Shown piece after piece: positions 1 through 9,852 of a DNA stretch of 64,000 bases. The stretch spans positions 248,001 to 312,000 of the forward strand of contig NZ_LQXS01000001.1 in assembly GCF_001586775.1 (NCBI RefSeq), written 5' to 3'. The number at the start of each line of letters is the position of its first letter. Positions within the stretch are counted from its first letter, which is position 1. This DNA is from Sphingobacterium populi. Lineage in GTDB: Bacteria; Bacteroidota; Bacteroidia; Sphingobacteriales; Sphingobacteriaceae. Below the pieces are notes generated by a model, which saw only the letters and a list, made by a program, of their open reading frames with translations, did not search any database and was not told the origin of the DNA. The position numbers and the translations under genes are program-made.

Positions 1-2
1 TT

Positions 3-752
3 TTTGTCGTTTTGGATTCAGATGTTATTGTGCCGCCTATGTATTTGCAGCACGTTGTTCAAGGCTTACAAGATCTTCAATTGGATGCGTTCGGCGGACC
101 AGATGCTGCTCATTCTTCCTTTTCTTCCTTGCAGAAAGCTATTAGCTATAGCATGACATCTCCGCTAACTACCGGTGGTATACGAGGCAATAAAAAGCAT
201 ATCGGTCCTTTTCATCCCCGAAGTTTTAATATGGGAATTTCGCGAGCGGTTTGGGAGCGTACACAAGGATTTCGTCTTTCCCGAAGATCAGAAGATATAG
301 AATTTAGTATTCGAATGATTGCCGAAGGTTTTCGCGTAGGTTTGATTCCTGAAGCGTTTGTATATCACAAAAGACGAACAGATTTATCGCAGTTTTTTAG
401 ACAAACGTACCTTTTTGGCAAAGGAAGGATTGATATTTACAAGATTTATCCCAATGAATTGAAATGGGTACATGCGCTGCCAGCGGCATTTGTGATTGGG
501 TTGGTTGCTTTGTCGATGCTAACGCTGCTGAATGTGCTGACTTATGGTAGTATGGGTATTTTAGTACAGATTGCTTACCTTGGATATGCTTTTTTATTGC
601 TTTATACCATTGCGTTGTTCGTCCATGCTTATACGGTTACCAAAAATCTTATTGTGGCCGCGCAATCTATTCCAGCTTCCTACGTACAAATTGTAGCTTA
701 TGGATCAGGATTTATTCAAAATTATGTGGACAAAATCTGGTATCAGAAATAA
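3..752 (+). CDS. Glycosyltransferase family 2, C-terminal part (5' end outside window)
   Basis: The frame is open to the left edge, so the start lies outside the window. The first visible residues (FVVLDSDV) already contain the DxD-type motif that binds metal and nucleotide sugar in GT-A glycosyltransferases, so the nucleotide-binding N-terminal part is missing. A second family 2 hallmark, an ED pair in RSEDIEFSIR, is encoded near base 291. The last third is hydrophobic, with two likely membrane spans encoded at about 480-545 and 555-630, which suggests an inner-membrane enzyme that builds a cell-surface glycan or glycolipid. Donor and acceptor cannot be told from the sequence. No partner gene is visible, because the next gene starts about 180 bases downstream. 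Confidence 0.75.
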   Translation, partial: FVVLDSDVIVPPMYLQHVVQGLQDLQLDAFGGPDAAHSSFSSLQKAISYSMTSPLTTGGIRGNKKHIGPFHPRSFNMGISRAVWERTQGFRLSRRSEDIEFSIRMIAEGFRVGLIPEAFVYHKRRTDLSQFFRQTYLFGKGRIDIYKIYPNELKWVHALPAAFVIGLVALSMLTLLNVLTYGSMGILVQIAYLGYAFLLLYTIALFVHAYTVTKNLIVAAQSIPASYVQIVAYGSGFIQNYVDKIWYQK

Positions 753-928
753 CTACTTAGCTTTGATCTTAGCAGAATCCTGCTTAACTTGAAGACGGTA
801 ATCTAGGATAGCACATCGCTATATTGGATTCTCATGGAGATCACAAAACTTCGTTTAGTACATTTCTTTGTTTTCGCGACGCAGATATGGCCTTTCGAGA
901 CGTTTAAGATAGATAATCGATCAATAAT

Positions 929-1692
929 TTGAAAGTTACATTTTTAGGAACTGGTACCTCTCAAGGTGTACCGATGATCGGTTGCCATTGTCATGTATGT
1001 TCATCATCCGACGATAAAGATAAACGCTTAAGGTCATCAATTCTTATATCATATGCTGATCGTCAATTCGTCGTAGATACTGGGCCGGATTTTCGCGCTC
1101 AGATGTTGCGAGAAAAGGTTCCTCGTTTAGATGCTGTACTGATTACCCATTCCCACAAAGATCATATAGCAGGATTGGATGATGTACGCGCGTCAATTAT
1201 TTACAGCAAGAATCTATTCCTATCTATGGCACGTCGATTTCGCATGAAGCGCTTCGGAGGGAGTTTTATTATGCCTTTGCAGATTATAAATATCCCGGCG
1301 TTCCGCAGTTAGAATTAAAGGAGGTGCACGCTTCCGAATCTTTTGAATTGTTTGGCATGAAGGTGATGCCCATTGAGGTAATGCACTATCGTATGCCCGT
1401 GTTGGGCTTTCGTATAGATAACTTTGCTTACATTACTGATGCGAAGACAATATCGGAAAAGTCTTTCGAGTTATTAAAGGGCGTAGATATTTTGGTTTTG
1501 AATGCATTGCAACGCGATCCGCATATTTCGCATCTTACATTGGATGAAGCGTTAGAAGTGGTGAACCAAATTCAGCCGAAACAAACTTATTTAACACATA
1601 TAAGCCACCGATTTGGTCGGCATGCTGAGATAGAAGCGGAGTTGCCTCCAGATGTATCCCTGGCTTATGATGGTCTGAAGATTGATATCTAA
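929..1692 (+). pseudogene. PhnP-like MBL-fold metallo-hydrolase, frameshifted
   Basis: Start is TTG or a nearby codon; the protein begins MKVTFLGTGTSQGVP, typical of the PhnP/RNase Z-like metallo-beta-lactamase group. The zinc motif THSHKDH is present at about residues 71-77, then DDVR. At base 1193-1194 one base is missing: the expected Ala-Phe-Asn-Tyr reads gcg-tc-aat, so the frame shifts and would stop at 1312. The reading resumes in the +1 frame from 1195 and runs to 1692 (YPGVPQLEL, MHYRMPVLGFR, THISHRFGRH), giving about 254 residues in all. Family members hydrolyse cyclic phosphodiesters such as phosphoribosyl 1,2-cyclic phosphate. Either the gene is inactivated or the deletion is a sequence error; everything else in it looks intact. 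Confidence 0.8.
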
Positions 1693-1702
1693 AAGATATC
1701 TT

Positions 1703-2497
1703 TTAATTCAATATCACTGTTGGTGCGGTCGTACTTTCCACTTCATCATGCTGAGCAAGCATAGTTTTTGAGGAGGTTTTCGTTCTTAAGATAGTGCTAC
1801 TTGCCATATAGTTTTTGTTGTTGGCATAGATATATAGCATAGAACCTCCTTTGATCGTGTTGATAACTGCTGTATTGATCTCACGAGGTAGCGCAGGACA
1901 GCCATATGAACGGCCTAATCTGCCCATGCTCTTTGCAAGATTGACATTACAATAATCTGCTCCGTGCATCACGATAGCACGAGCTCGTGCTTGATCATTA
2001 ATTCCTTTTTCCAAGCCATCTAAACGTAGTGAATAGCCATTTCCACCTTGATAGGTCTCTGCAGTGACATAAAATCCAAGCGAACTTTGAAATGATCCAT
2101 GTTTATTGGAAAAGTTTGTAGCATAGTTTTCGCCGGTATTACGACCGTGAGCTACCACACTATGATGCACTAGTTTTTTATTTTTCAGGTCTATAACGTA
2201 CAGTCGCTTTTCTGTAGATGGCAATGTAAAATCAATCACCGTGATCAGCTCCTTCTTAGTACGATGCTGCATGGATTCGTAACCATACATAGCCTCTTCA
2301 AAAGCTTGATAATTTAAGATGTTATCAAGTTTAAGACTATCATATAGATTGCGGATGCGTATAAATGGATCGGGTTTAGAGACGTCAATAGCCGTTATTT
2401 GTTGGATAGGTTGGTCAATATAGCGCTGTTTAAAGCTGGCAAATGCAATTAAAGTTAAACACACGGATGCCAAAATTCCAAAAAAGATCTTCTTCAT
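1703..2497 (-). CDS. L,D-transpeptidase catalytic-domain protein (YkuD_2 type)
   Basis: 264 residues from ATG at 2497, which follows a purine-rich GAAGAAGGGA site; a TTG at 2530 is possible but less likely. Residues 1-22 form a signal peptide or membrane anchor. Residues 95-235 match the murein L,D-transpeptidase catalytic domain found in Bacteroidota: HGRNTGE near 118, IVMHGADY with H178, and the catalytic cysteine C200 in GRSYGCPALP. Such enzymes crosslink peptidoglycan or are relatives of unknown acceptor, and act in the periplasm. The gene lies 76 bases behind a second, different L,D-transpeptidase gene on the same strand, so the two may be co-transcribed. It converges on the metallo-hydrolase gene, with the short palindrome AAAAGATATCTTTT (1691-1704) between the two stops. 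Confidence 0.85.
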   Translation of the reverse strand: MKKIFFGILASVCLTLIAFASFKQRYIDQPIQQITAIDVSKPDPFIRIRNLYDSLKLDNILNYQAFEEAMYGYESMQHRTKKELITVIDFTLPSTEKRLYVIDLKNKKLVHHSVVAHGRNTGENYATNFSNKHGSFQSSLGFYVTAETYQGGNGYSLRLDGLEKGINDQARARAIVMHGADYCNVNLAKSMGRLGRSYGCPALPREINTAVINTIKGGSMLYIYANNKNYMASSTILRTKTSSKTMLAQHDEVESTTAPTVILN

Positions 2498-2573
2498 ATT
2501 CCCTTCTTCCCTTTCTTTATGAATCCACAAATCTAGTAATAAAGGTTTTACAAAGATGTTAAATTATGTCAAA

Positions 2574-3629
2574 CTACTCAATGACAATGATTAATGAAGA
2601 TAAAGTTTTTGTCCAATTATAGACAAATTCGGCGTGCGATGAAGCGTTTCTGACGCACATATGCGATCTTGGTACGGTACCAAGCGACCAGCTATATTCC
2701 ACAATTTTGCCGTTGGGATTATTTACTGGTACACCGTGTATGTATCCGCCATTACTGAATCGGGTCGCGTACGGCGCAAAACCTTGAATACTCGATGTGC
2801 CATCTTTTAAGAACATCATTTTTTTCTTTTTTTGCTGTACCACATACACGCCTAATGGCGTTTCGGTCGAAAATGGCGGTTTGTGAACACCACTTGTAGC
2901 CGGATTCATACTCAATATTTTCCAAGCGCCTTTATCTGTTTTTTGACATGTAGTAATATTTTGATTAGTGACATCTACGATCACGACACGATCAAAAATC
3001 ACCGTATCTTCCAAAGTTTTTACATAACGATCAGGTACGTCAAATTTGCCTGGAAGGGAGATGCCTTCTACTTCCATCATCGCAGTGGTCGTGTCGTGCG
3101 CTGTAAGGATAACCAAATAGCCATCACGTCCGTACAATTCTGGTGCATCGTGCTGTCCAGTAGCGTACAACGGTATGCCTTGCCAACGTTCTGTACCGAG
3201 CGAGTCGGCCACGCGCTTGTAAGCATTCCGCTTCCAATTTTTGACTAGCGGAGCTTCTTTATTCTTATTACGGTGATTTTGCAAGACGCCATATCGGTGC
3301 GGCATACGCTGAAAGTTTTCTACTTCTGCTAATCGTTCCTTGATCTTATCCCATTGAAATATCCTGGTCGTATCTTTATAGGGATATTCGTCTTCCAGCG
3401 TGTGTTTGTCATACTCCAGATCTTTGGTAAGGTTGATATCGGAGGCTGTGAGGGGCTTTTTGCGTACTTCTTCCTCGGCCGCTTTTACTTTTGCTAGTGA
3501 GTCCGCGGTTCTTTTCTCTGTGTCAGATACAGTTTTTTTATCTGAAGTGTTTTGTTGACATGATGAGGTCAGGATGAAGGCAAATAAGGCGCAAAATATA
3601 ACTCGTAAAATGTATAAATTTTTAATCAT
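2574..3629 (-). CDS. L,D-transpeptidase lipoprotein (YkuD domain)
   Basis: 351 residues. The N-terminus is a lipoprotein signal with lipobox LTSSC (C24), followed by a charged linker rich in Lys and Glu, so the protein is probably membrane-anchored on the periplasmic side. The C-terminal half carries the YkuD fold: an IHGVPVNN histidine motif and, near the end, RSHMCVRN with the catalytic cysteine at about 325. This corresponds to the family pattern SHGC(I/V)R with Met in place of Gly before the cysteine. Expected role is peptidoglycan crosslinking or attachment of proteins to the wall. It is divergent from the efflux operon across a 349-base gap and lies just upstream of another L,D-transpeptidase gene. 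Confidence 0.82.
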   Translation of the reverse strand: MIKNLYILRVIFCALFAFILTSSCQQNTSDKKTVSDTEKRTADSLAKVKAAEEEVRKKPLTASDINLTKDLEYDKHTLEDEYPYKDTTRIFQWDKIKERLAEVENFQRMPHRYGVLQNHRNKNKEAPLVKNWKRNAYKRVADSLGTERWQGIPLYATGQHDAPELYGRDGYLVILTAHDTTTAMMEVEGISLPGKFDVPDRYVKTLEDTVIFDRVVIVDVTNQNITTCQKTDKGAWKILSMNPATSGVHKPPFSTETPLGVYVVQQKKKKMMFLKDGTSSIQGFAPYATRFSNGGYIHGVPVNNPNGKIVEYSWSLGTVPRSHMCVRNASSHAEFVYNWTKTLSSLIIVIE

Positions 3630-3978
3630 TTTTAATTTTTAATTGAAATAGAAAAAGTTGCTTACCACTCTGGTAGATATGTTCTTGCAGAAAATAATTT
3701 AGTACGCAAAAAAACGACCATTTTATAACGTACAGGTTTACCTGATCCGCTTAATTAAGTTTTAGAATAAAAAACAGCTAAAAAGTTCTATTTGTTAGAT
3801 TTATTTTTAGTCTTTGTGATGTGTCTGATTTGTAGATGTTTATGATTGATTTGGACTTCAATAATATCTATTTCATACAATATAGTAAGATTAATTATCA
3901 TTTTAACATATAATTTGGCTTCATTTTAGCGTTAATTAAGTCTACTTGTAATAAAAGTGTTACTTCGTAAGAACATCT
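3630..3978. other. Divergent intergenic region, AT-rich
   Basis: 349 bases between the start of the L,D-transpeptidase lipoprotein gene (leftward) and the efflux operon (rightward). It is strongly AT-rich and must hold both promoters, but I find no exact TAnnTTTG box in either direction and no open frame of note. ATAATTTG at about 3909-3916 is a one-mismatch match on the + strand. Confidence 0.5.
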
Positions 3979-5145
3979 ATGCTATTAAAGAAAAACAATT
4001 ACTTGCGACTGCACTGGATCGCTATATTTTGTAGTGCAACTATTTTACTAGACGGCTGTAGCCATAGCGAATCCAAAGAAAAGGAAAAGAGTGAAAAAGC
4101 TCTCGCTTTGCCTGTTCATCACGTCAAACGCAGCGATGCCGTAACGGTAAAAACATATCTTGGTACGATTGAGGGTAAAGTAAACGTAGAGGTAAGACCG
4201 CAGGTCGAAGGCCTGCTTCAGGAAATCTACGTGGATGAAGGCGCTTATGTACAAAAGGGACAAAAATTATTTAAAGTCGACCAGTCGGCATACCAAGAAA
4301 GTTTGAATAATATGCTGGCTACGGCCGAAGTGGCAAAAGCGCAACTAAAGAATGCGCAATTAGAAATTGATCGGTTAAAGCCATTAGTAGCTAACGACGT
4401 CATTTCTGATGTGCGGCTATCGGCAGCGCAATCGGATTTTGAAGTAGCTCAGGCAACCTTACAGCAAGCCCAAGCCGCGGTCCGTAGCGCGCAGATCAAT
4501 AAAGATTTTACGCTCATCACAGCACCCGTCAGTGGATACATCGGTCGTATTCCAAAAAGGATTGGTAATCTGGTAGGCAAAGGAGACAAAGAACCGTTAA
4601 CCTTTTTGTCGGATATTCAAGAGGTGTATGTTTACTTCGCCATGAATGAGTCGGATTTCCTATATTTCTCCAAGGCGCAAGCAAAGAAGGATAGCATCGC
4701 TGGCCGCGAGTACAATAGAAATAATAAGTTGACGTTTCCCAAAGTTACACTGATGTTGGCAGACGGAGAGGAATATCCAATTAAAGGTGTGGTTGACGCC
4801 GTAAATGGTCAAGTAGATCGTAGTACGGGTGCGATATCCTTACGTGCTACCTTTACCAATCAAGACAACATTCTGCGGTCGGGCAGTAGCGGTACATTGA
4901 AGATCGCGGAGGTAAAAGAGGCGGTACTACAAATCCCGCAATTAGCAACTAACGAACTACAAGATCGTACGTTTGTATATGTCGTAAATAGCGCCAATCA
5001 AGTGCAACGCAAAAATGTCGTGGTAAGTGGGAAAAGTAAGGACAATTACATCATTTCAGAAGGCATTGAGGAAGGCGATAGAGTCGTGCTGAGTGGTTTT
5101 GATAAGCTGACCGATGGCTCCACGATCATCCCTATTCAGAAGTAA
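3979..5145 (+). CDS. RND efflux periplasmic adaptor (membrane fusion lipoprotein)
   Basis: 388 residues, AcrA/MexA type. A lipoprotein signal ends at C27 (LLDGC). The biotinyl-lipoyl-like half motifs are VEVRPQVEGLLQEIYVDEGA (about residues 74-93) and, after an alpha-helical hairpin rich in Ala and Gln (about 110-175), TAPVSGYIGR. A beta-barrel and a membrane-proximal domain follow. It bridges the inner-membrane pump and the outer-membrane channel encoded by the next two genes, with 48 bases to the pump gene. Together they form a complete tripartite drug or solvent exporter of the hydrophobe/amphiphile class. The substrate cannot be told from sequence, and no local regulator is visible. Confidence 0.92.
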   Translation: MLLKKNNYLRLHWIAIFCSATILLDGCSHSESKEKEKSEKALALPVHHVKRSDAVTVKTYLGTIEGKVNVEVRPQVEGLLQEIYVDEGAYVQKGQKLFKVDQSAYQESLNNMLATAEVAKAQLKNAQLEIDRLKPLVANDVISDVRLSAAQSDFEVAQATLQQAQAAVRSAQINKDFTLITAPVSGYIGRIPKRIGNLVGKGDKEPLTFLSDIQEVYVYFAMNESDFLYFSKAQAKKDSIAGREYNRNNKLTFPKVTLMLADGEEYPIKGVVDAVNGQVDRSTGAISLRATFTNQDNILRSGSSGTLKIAEVKEAVLQIPQLATNELQDRTFVYVVNSANQVQRKNVVVSGKSKDNYIISEGIEEGDRVVLSGFDKLTDGSTIIPIQK

Positions 5146-5193
5146 GTAGCGTTGTCAGTCTGCGTGTCCTATTCTTTACATTAACATCTTTCT

Positions 5194-8100
5194 ATGCTAA
5201 AAGTATTTGTCGAACGTCCGGTGTTGGCAACGGTAGTATCTATCGTGCTAGTCATCCTCGGGTTAGTTGGAATGAAATTATTACCGGTTACGCGCTTTCC
5301 GGAAATCGCACCGCCGAGTGTGGTCGTATCGTTAAGCTATCCTGGCGCAGATGCAGAAACGGTTGCTAAAAGCGTTTTGCTTCCGATAGAGGAAGCGATC
5401 AATGGCGTGGAGGATATGACGTATATTCGATCCACAGCTTCCAATTCTGGAGCAGGAACGGTTACGGTATTCTTCAAAACGGGTACCAATCCAGATGTAG
5501 CATCGGTTAACGTGCAGACGCGTATTTCTCGGGCTATCAGTGCTATTCCGGCAGAAGTGAACGAAGCCGGTATCACAACGATGCCAAGGCAAAGTGGTGT
5601 GATAATGACCATCAATCTGTATTCTGATCATCGGGATACGGTCTACGACGAAACGTTTTTACAAGCTTACGCACAGATCAATTTGATGCGTCCGCTTCTG
5701 CGGGTGGATGGTGTTGCACAAGTATCTCGTTTGGGAGCACGTGATTATGCCATGCGTCTTTGGTTGAATCCCGAAAAACTCGCCTTATACAATCTCGTGC
5801 CGCAGGATGTGATGAAAGCGATCAGCGATCAAAACTTTGAAATGGCACCCGGCAAATTTGGCGAAACATCGGAAGAAGTTTTTGAAACGGTGATCCGACA
5901 TAAAGGGCGATTCTCGCAACCAGAACAGTTTGAGAATATGGTCATCAAAACTAATACCGATGGTTCGGTTTTATACCTAAAAGACTTAGCGCGTATTGAA
6001 TTTGGAGCGACCAATCTCAACTCGGATAATAAAGTAGATGGCAATCCGGGTTTGACGCTCAACCTTACGCAAACTAGTGGATCCAACGCGCATGATATTG
6101 ATGTAGCGGTTCGCGAAGTGTTGAAGGAACAAGCGCGCTCCTTTCCCAATGGTATCAAATACGAGATTACCTATTCGGTACGCGAGCAGATCGACGAATC
6201 CATCAGTCAGGTACAGCACACCTTATTTGAGGCTTTCATACTCGTATTCGTTATCGTATTTATCTTTCTGCAAGATTTTCGATCTACACTAATCCCGGCG
6301 ATTGCTATTCCCGTCTCTTTGGTAGGTACATTTTTCTTTTTGCAGATGTTTGGCTTTTCGCTCAATGTACTCACCATGTTTGCCCTCGTGTTGGCCATTG
6401 GTATTGTGGTAGATGATGCTATTGTCGTTGTTGAGGCGATTCATCAAAAAATGCATAGTACTGGTCTGAAACCCAAGGCAGCTACGATTCGCACTATGTC
6501 AGAGATTACTGGTGCGATCTTGTCCATTACGATGGTAATGGCTGCCGTATTCTTGCCAGTAGGTTTTATGGACGGTCCGGCTGGTATTTTCTACAGGCAG
6601 TTTGCATATACTTTGCTACTGCCATTCTGATTTCGGCGCTGAACGCATTAACACTTAGTCCAGCATTGTGTGCTTTATTGTTGAAAGCGCCAAAGCATGA
6701 TGATGCTGCTACCGACCAACCTGTCGTGAATAAGAAGAAGTTTGCGCTGTACCGCGATCGCTTTTTTGCAGCTTTCAACATGGCATTTGATCGTTTTACA
6801 GAGAAATACATTGGTGCTGTTAAGTTTTTAATCGCCCATAAAACCGTCGCTTGGATTGGTTTAGCACTCATCACGGTAATAGGCCTGGTGTTGATGTCTC
6901 GCTCTCCCAAAAGCTTTATTCCTACAGAAGATGATGGTTTTATTACTTACAATCTGGCTATGCCTCCAGGAGCCTCTTTAGCGCGTACCACCGAAGTATT
7001 GCGCAAAGCAGATAGTATTTTGCGGCAGCGAAAAGATGTACTGGGTATGACTACTGTTTCTGGTTTCAATGCGTTAGATGCCAGCGCGAGTCCGGCATTT
7101 GCTGCAGGCTATATCAATATGTATCCGCATGCAAAGCGTACAGGCATCAAAACGATTGAAGCTTTCATGGATACGATCCGTCAGGATCTTGCTCAGATTC
7201 ACGAAGCACAATTTACCGTGTTTGCACGGCCAACGGTGCAGGGATTTGGTGACTTTGCCGGTACAGAATTAGTGCTACAAGATCGGATGGGTGGCGATAT
7301 TCGCGACTTTAATATGATTGCAGATACGTTTATCAATCAACTGAATAGCTTGCCGGAGATCGATAATGCCTATACCACCTTCAAATCCAACTTTCCGCAA
7401 TATGAAGTGAACATTGATGTGGTTAAAGCGAAGTCACTAGGTGTGGATGTGCGCGATTTGATGTCGACCATTCGATCGTATTACGCGCGTGTACAAGCGG
7501 GAGATTTTAGCCGCTTCGGCAGACAGTATCGGGTGTATATCCAATCAGATTTTGATTTTCGGAAAGATCCGGAATCTTTTAATTCGATCTTTGTGCGTAA
7601 TAAAGCAGGGGAGATGGTGCCGATCAACACCTTGCTCACGCTGGAGAAAGAAGTTGGACCCGAAACTATTACGCGCTACAATTTGTACAATGCCATTGCA
7701 GTGAATGCGACGCCAGCGCCAGGTTATAGTTCCGGCGATGTGATGGAAGCGATTGAAGAATTGGCCGATGCCGAATTACCCGGTAATTATGGTTTCGAAT
7801 GGACAGGGATGAGTTTCGAAGAAAGCCAATCGGGCGGGCAGATGATCTTGATCTTTGCGCTGAGTATTCTCTTTGTTTACTTCTTGCTGGCAGCTCAGTA
7901 CGAAAGCTATATTCTTCCATTTGCTGTGTTACTTTCCATTCCGGTTGGTTTGGTCGGCGTGTATGCCACGATTGGTTTGGTGGGCTTGCAAAATAATATT
8001 TATGTACAAGTCGGATTAATTATGCTAATTGGTTTGCTGGCGAAGAATGCCATTCTAATCATCGAGTTTGCGGTGCAAGAACGGGATAAAGGATTGACGA

Positions 8101-8360
8101 TTGTGGATGCCGCTATTATGGGCGCTCGACTGCGCCTTCGCCCGATTCTGATGACGAGTTTGGCTTTTGTGGCTGGTTTGGTGCCCTTGATGTGGTCTGT
8201 CGGTCCGTCTGCGATCGGTAACCATTCCATTAGTTTTAGTGCTGCTGGCGGCATGCTTTCGGGTGTGATATTTGGCATTTTCGTGATTCCAATGTTATTT
8301 ATCGTATTCAAGACATTAGACGAAAAAGTAAGGGATAAATTTAAAGAGGAGGAAGACTAA
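5194..8360 (+). pseudogene. RND efflux pump inner-membrane subunit (AcrB type), single-base frameshift
   Basis: With the frame repaired the product is about 1055 residues, the normal AcrB length. Part one (5194-6630) begins MLKVFVERPVLATVVSIVLV and covers the first porter domain and TM1-5, including the proton-relay motif VVDDAIVVVEA. After FAYTL the frame should continue ATAILISALNALTLSPALCALLL, but a G is missing next to base 6615 (ttg-ct-act instead of ttg-gct-act), giving a stop at 6628-6630. The rest is open from 6618 to 8360 and contains the second porter half and the conserved GLLAKNAILIIEFA segment. Both parts are well preserved, so this is either a very recent inactivation or a sequence error. 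It sits between the adaptor and outer-membrane channel genes of the operon. Confidence 0.9.
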
Positions 8361-8362
8361 TC

Positions 8363-9826
8363 ATGCGTAATAAATTACTATTTGCTTTCTTCGGTCTGGC
8401 ATTATTGGCGTTATTTGGCGTGCAAGGTTGCAAGGTTGGACAAAAGTATGTGCAGCCAGAGTTGGATTTACCAGAAACGTATCGCGGCGACACGATCGCG
8501 TATTTTGCCGATACCATTAGTATTGGCCGGATAGATTGGCGTACGTTTTTTCAGGATACGATCTTGAAAGATTTGATCGACTCTGCGCTGGTCAACAACA
8601 ATGATATGCGGACGGCATTGCTTAATATCGAAATTGCCGATCAGCAAGTGCGGCAAAATCGGGCTAACTTCTTGCCTTCGGCAGAAGCGCGTTTGGCTAG
8701 TGCTAATAGGCAATGGCGCTCGCGAGATTTTGTATCGGCGCCGTCCTCTAAGTATTATGCTGACGGCAGTCGCGAACAGCCCGAGAATATGTATGTGTTG
8801 CTTTCGCAGTTTGGTACCGATGTTAGCTTTAGTTGGGAGCTCGATATTTGGGGCAAAATTCGTAATCGCCAAGATATGGTGGTGGCCGATTATCTCGAAA
8901 CACATGAAGCACGTAAAGCGGTACAGACCAACTTGATTGCGCGTGTGGCCATGGGCTACTTCAACTTGCTCATGCTAGATGCCAAGATCGAAGTAGCTAA
9001 ACGAAATGTGCAACTCAATGATAGTACATTGCAGATTATCAAGTTGCAATATGAGGCCGGGGAGATTACAGCACTAGCTATTCAGCAGACAGAGTCGCAG
9101 CGCTTGCTGGCTGCTTCTTTAGTGCCCGAATTGGAACAGGAAATTGCGCTGCAAGAAAATGCGCTGCGGGTGCTCGCTGGCGAGATGCCAGATCGTATTA
9201 AGCGCGGCAACAGTTTTGATGAATTGTTAGACGATGCTAATGACATCTCATTAGGTACGCCGGTGGAAGTGCTTCGCAATCGTCCAGACATTCGCAGTGC
9301 CGAGTTACAATTAATCGCGGCCAATGCAAATGCCAATGTACAGCAAGCCATGCGCTATCCAGCGCTTACGATCGGTGGGACACTCGGTGTGAATGCGATG
9401 TTACCCAAGAATTGGTTTAATATTCCCGGCGCGCTGCTTGGCGGCATTGGTGGCGATTTGACAGCGCCCATTTTCCAAAACCGACAACTGAAAACCCAAT
9501 ATGAGATTGCTAGATTAGAAAGAGATCAAGCCGAGATAGGCCTTCAGCAAAAGGTGTTGGAAGCCGTAGGCGAAGTGTCGGATGCGGTGATTACGGTTGG
9601 TAAGCAGCGCGAGCAATTAGAATTTGCAGAACAGCGTGTAAGTAATTCGGCGTTAGCAGTACGCAATGCAGGCTTATTGTTTAAGAGTGGCTATGCTTCC
9701 TATTTAGAAGTAATCACTGCCCAGAGCAACGCGCTGGACAGTGATCTGGCTTTGGTAGAATTGCGTCAGCAATATTTAGCCTCTTATATTGATTTGTATC
9801 GCTCATTGGGTGGAGGCTGGCGATAG
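8363..9826 (+). CDS. Outer-membrane efflux channel lipoprotein (TolC/NodT family)
   Basis: 487 residues, starting 2 bases after the pump gene stop. The signal peptide ends at lipobox cysteine C23 (FGVQGC). Two outer-membrane-efflux repeats follow, with long amphipathic helices, an RNRPDIR-type motif (VLRNRPDIRSAE, about residues 303-314) and a C-terminal YLASYIDLYRSLGGGW typical of NodT/OprM channels. It is the exit duct of the tripartite RND system. Tight spacing indicates one transcript for all three genes. No terminator is visible in the 26 bases before the convergent alkaline phosphatase gene. Confidence 0.92.
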   Translation: MRNKLLFAFFGLALLALFGVQGCKVGQKYVQPELDLPETYRGDTIAYFADTISIGRIDWRTFFQDTILKDLIDSALVNNNDMRTALLNIEIADQQVRQNRANFLPSAEARLASANRQWRSRDFVSAPSSKYYADGSREQPENMYVLLSQFGTDVSFSWELDIWGKIRNRQDMVVADYLETHEARKAVQTNLIARVAMGYFNLLMLDAKIEVAKRNVQLNDSTLQIIKLQYEAGEITALAIQQTESQRLLAASLVPELEQEIALQENALRVLAGEMPDRIKRGNSFDELLDDANDISLGTPVEVLRNRPDIRSAELQLIAANANANVQQAMRYPALTIGGTLGVNAMLPKNWFNIPGALLGGIGGDLTAPIFQNRQLKTQYEIARLERDQAEIGLQQKVLEAVGEVSDAVITVGKQREQLEFAEQRVSNSALAVRNAGLLFKSGYASYLEVITAQSNALDSDLALVELRQQYLASYIDLYRSLGGGWR

Positions 9827-9852
9827 TTAAACTTTTAAGACGTGCTCGCAGT

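Noticed and set aside
753..928. Short minus-strand frame ending RLQVKQDSAKIKAK before a TAG near 760
   Set aside because: Open for only about 19 codons with no start codon; it could be the tail of a decayed gene, but nothing else supports it.
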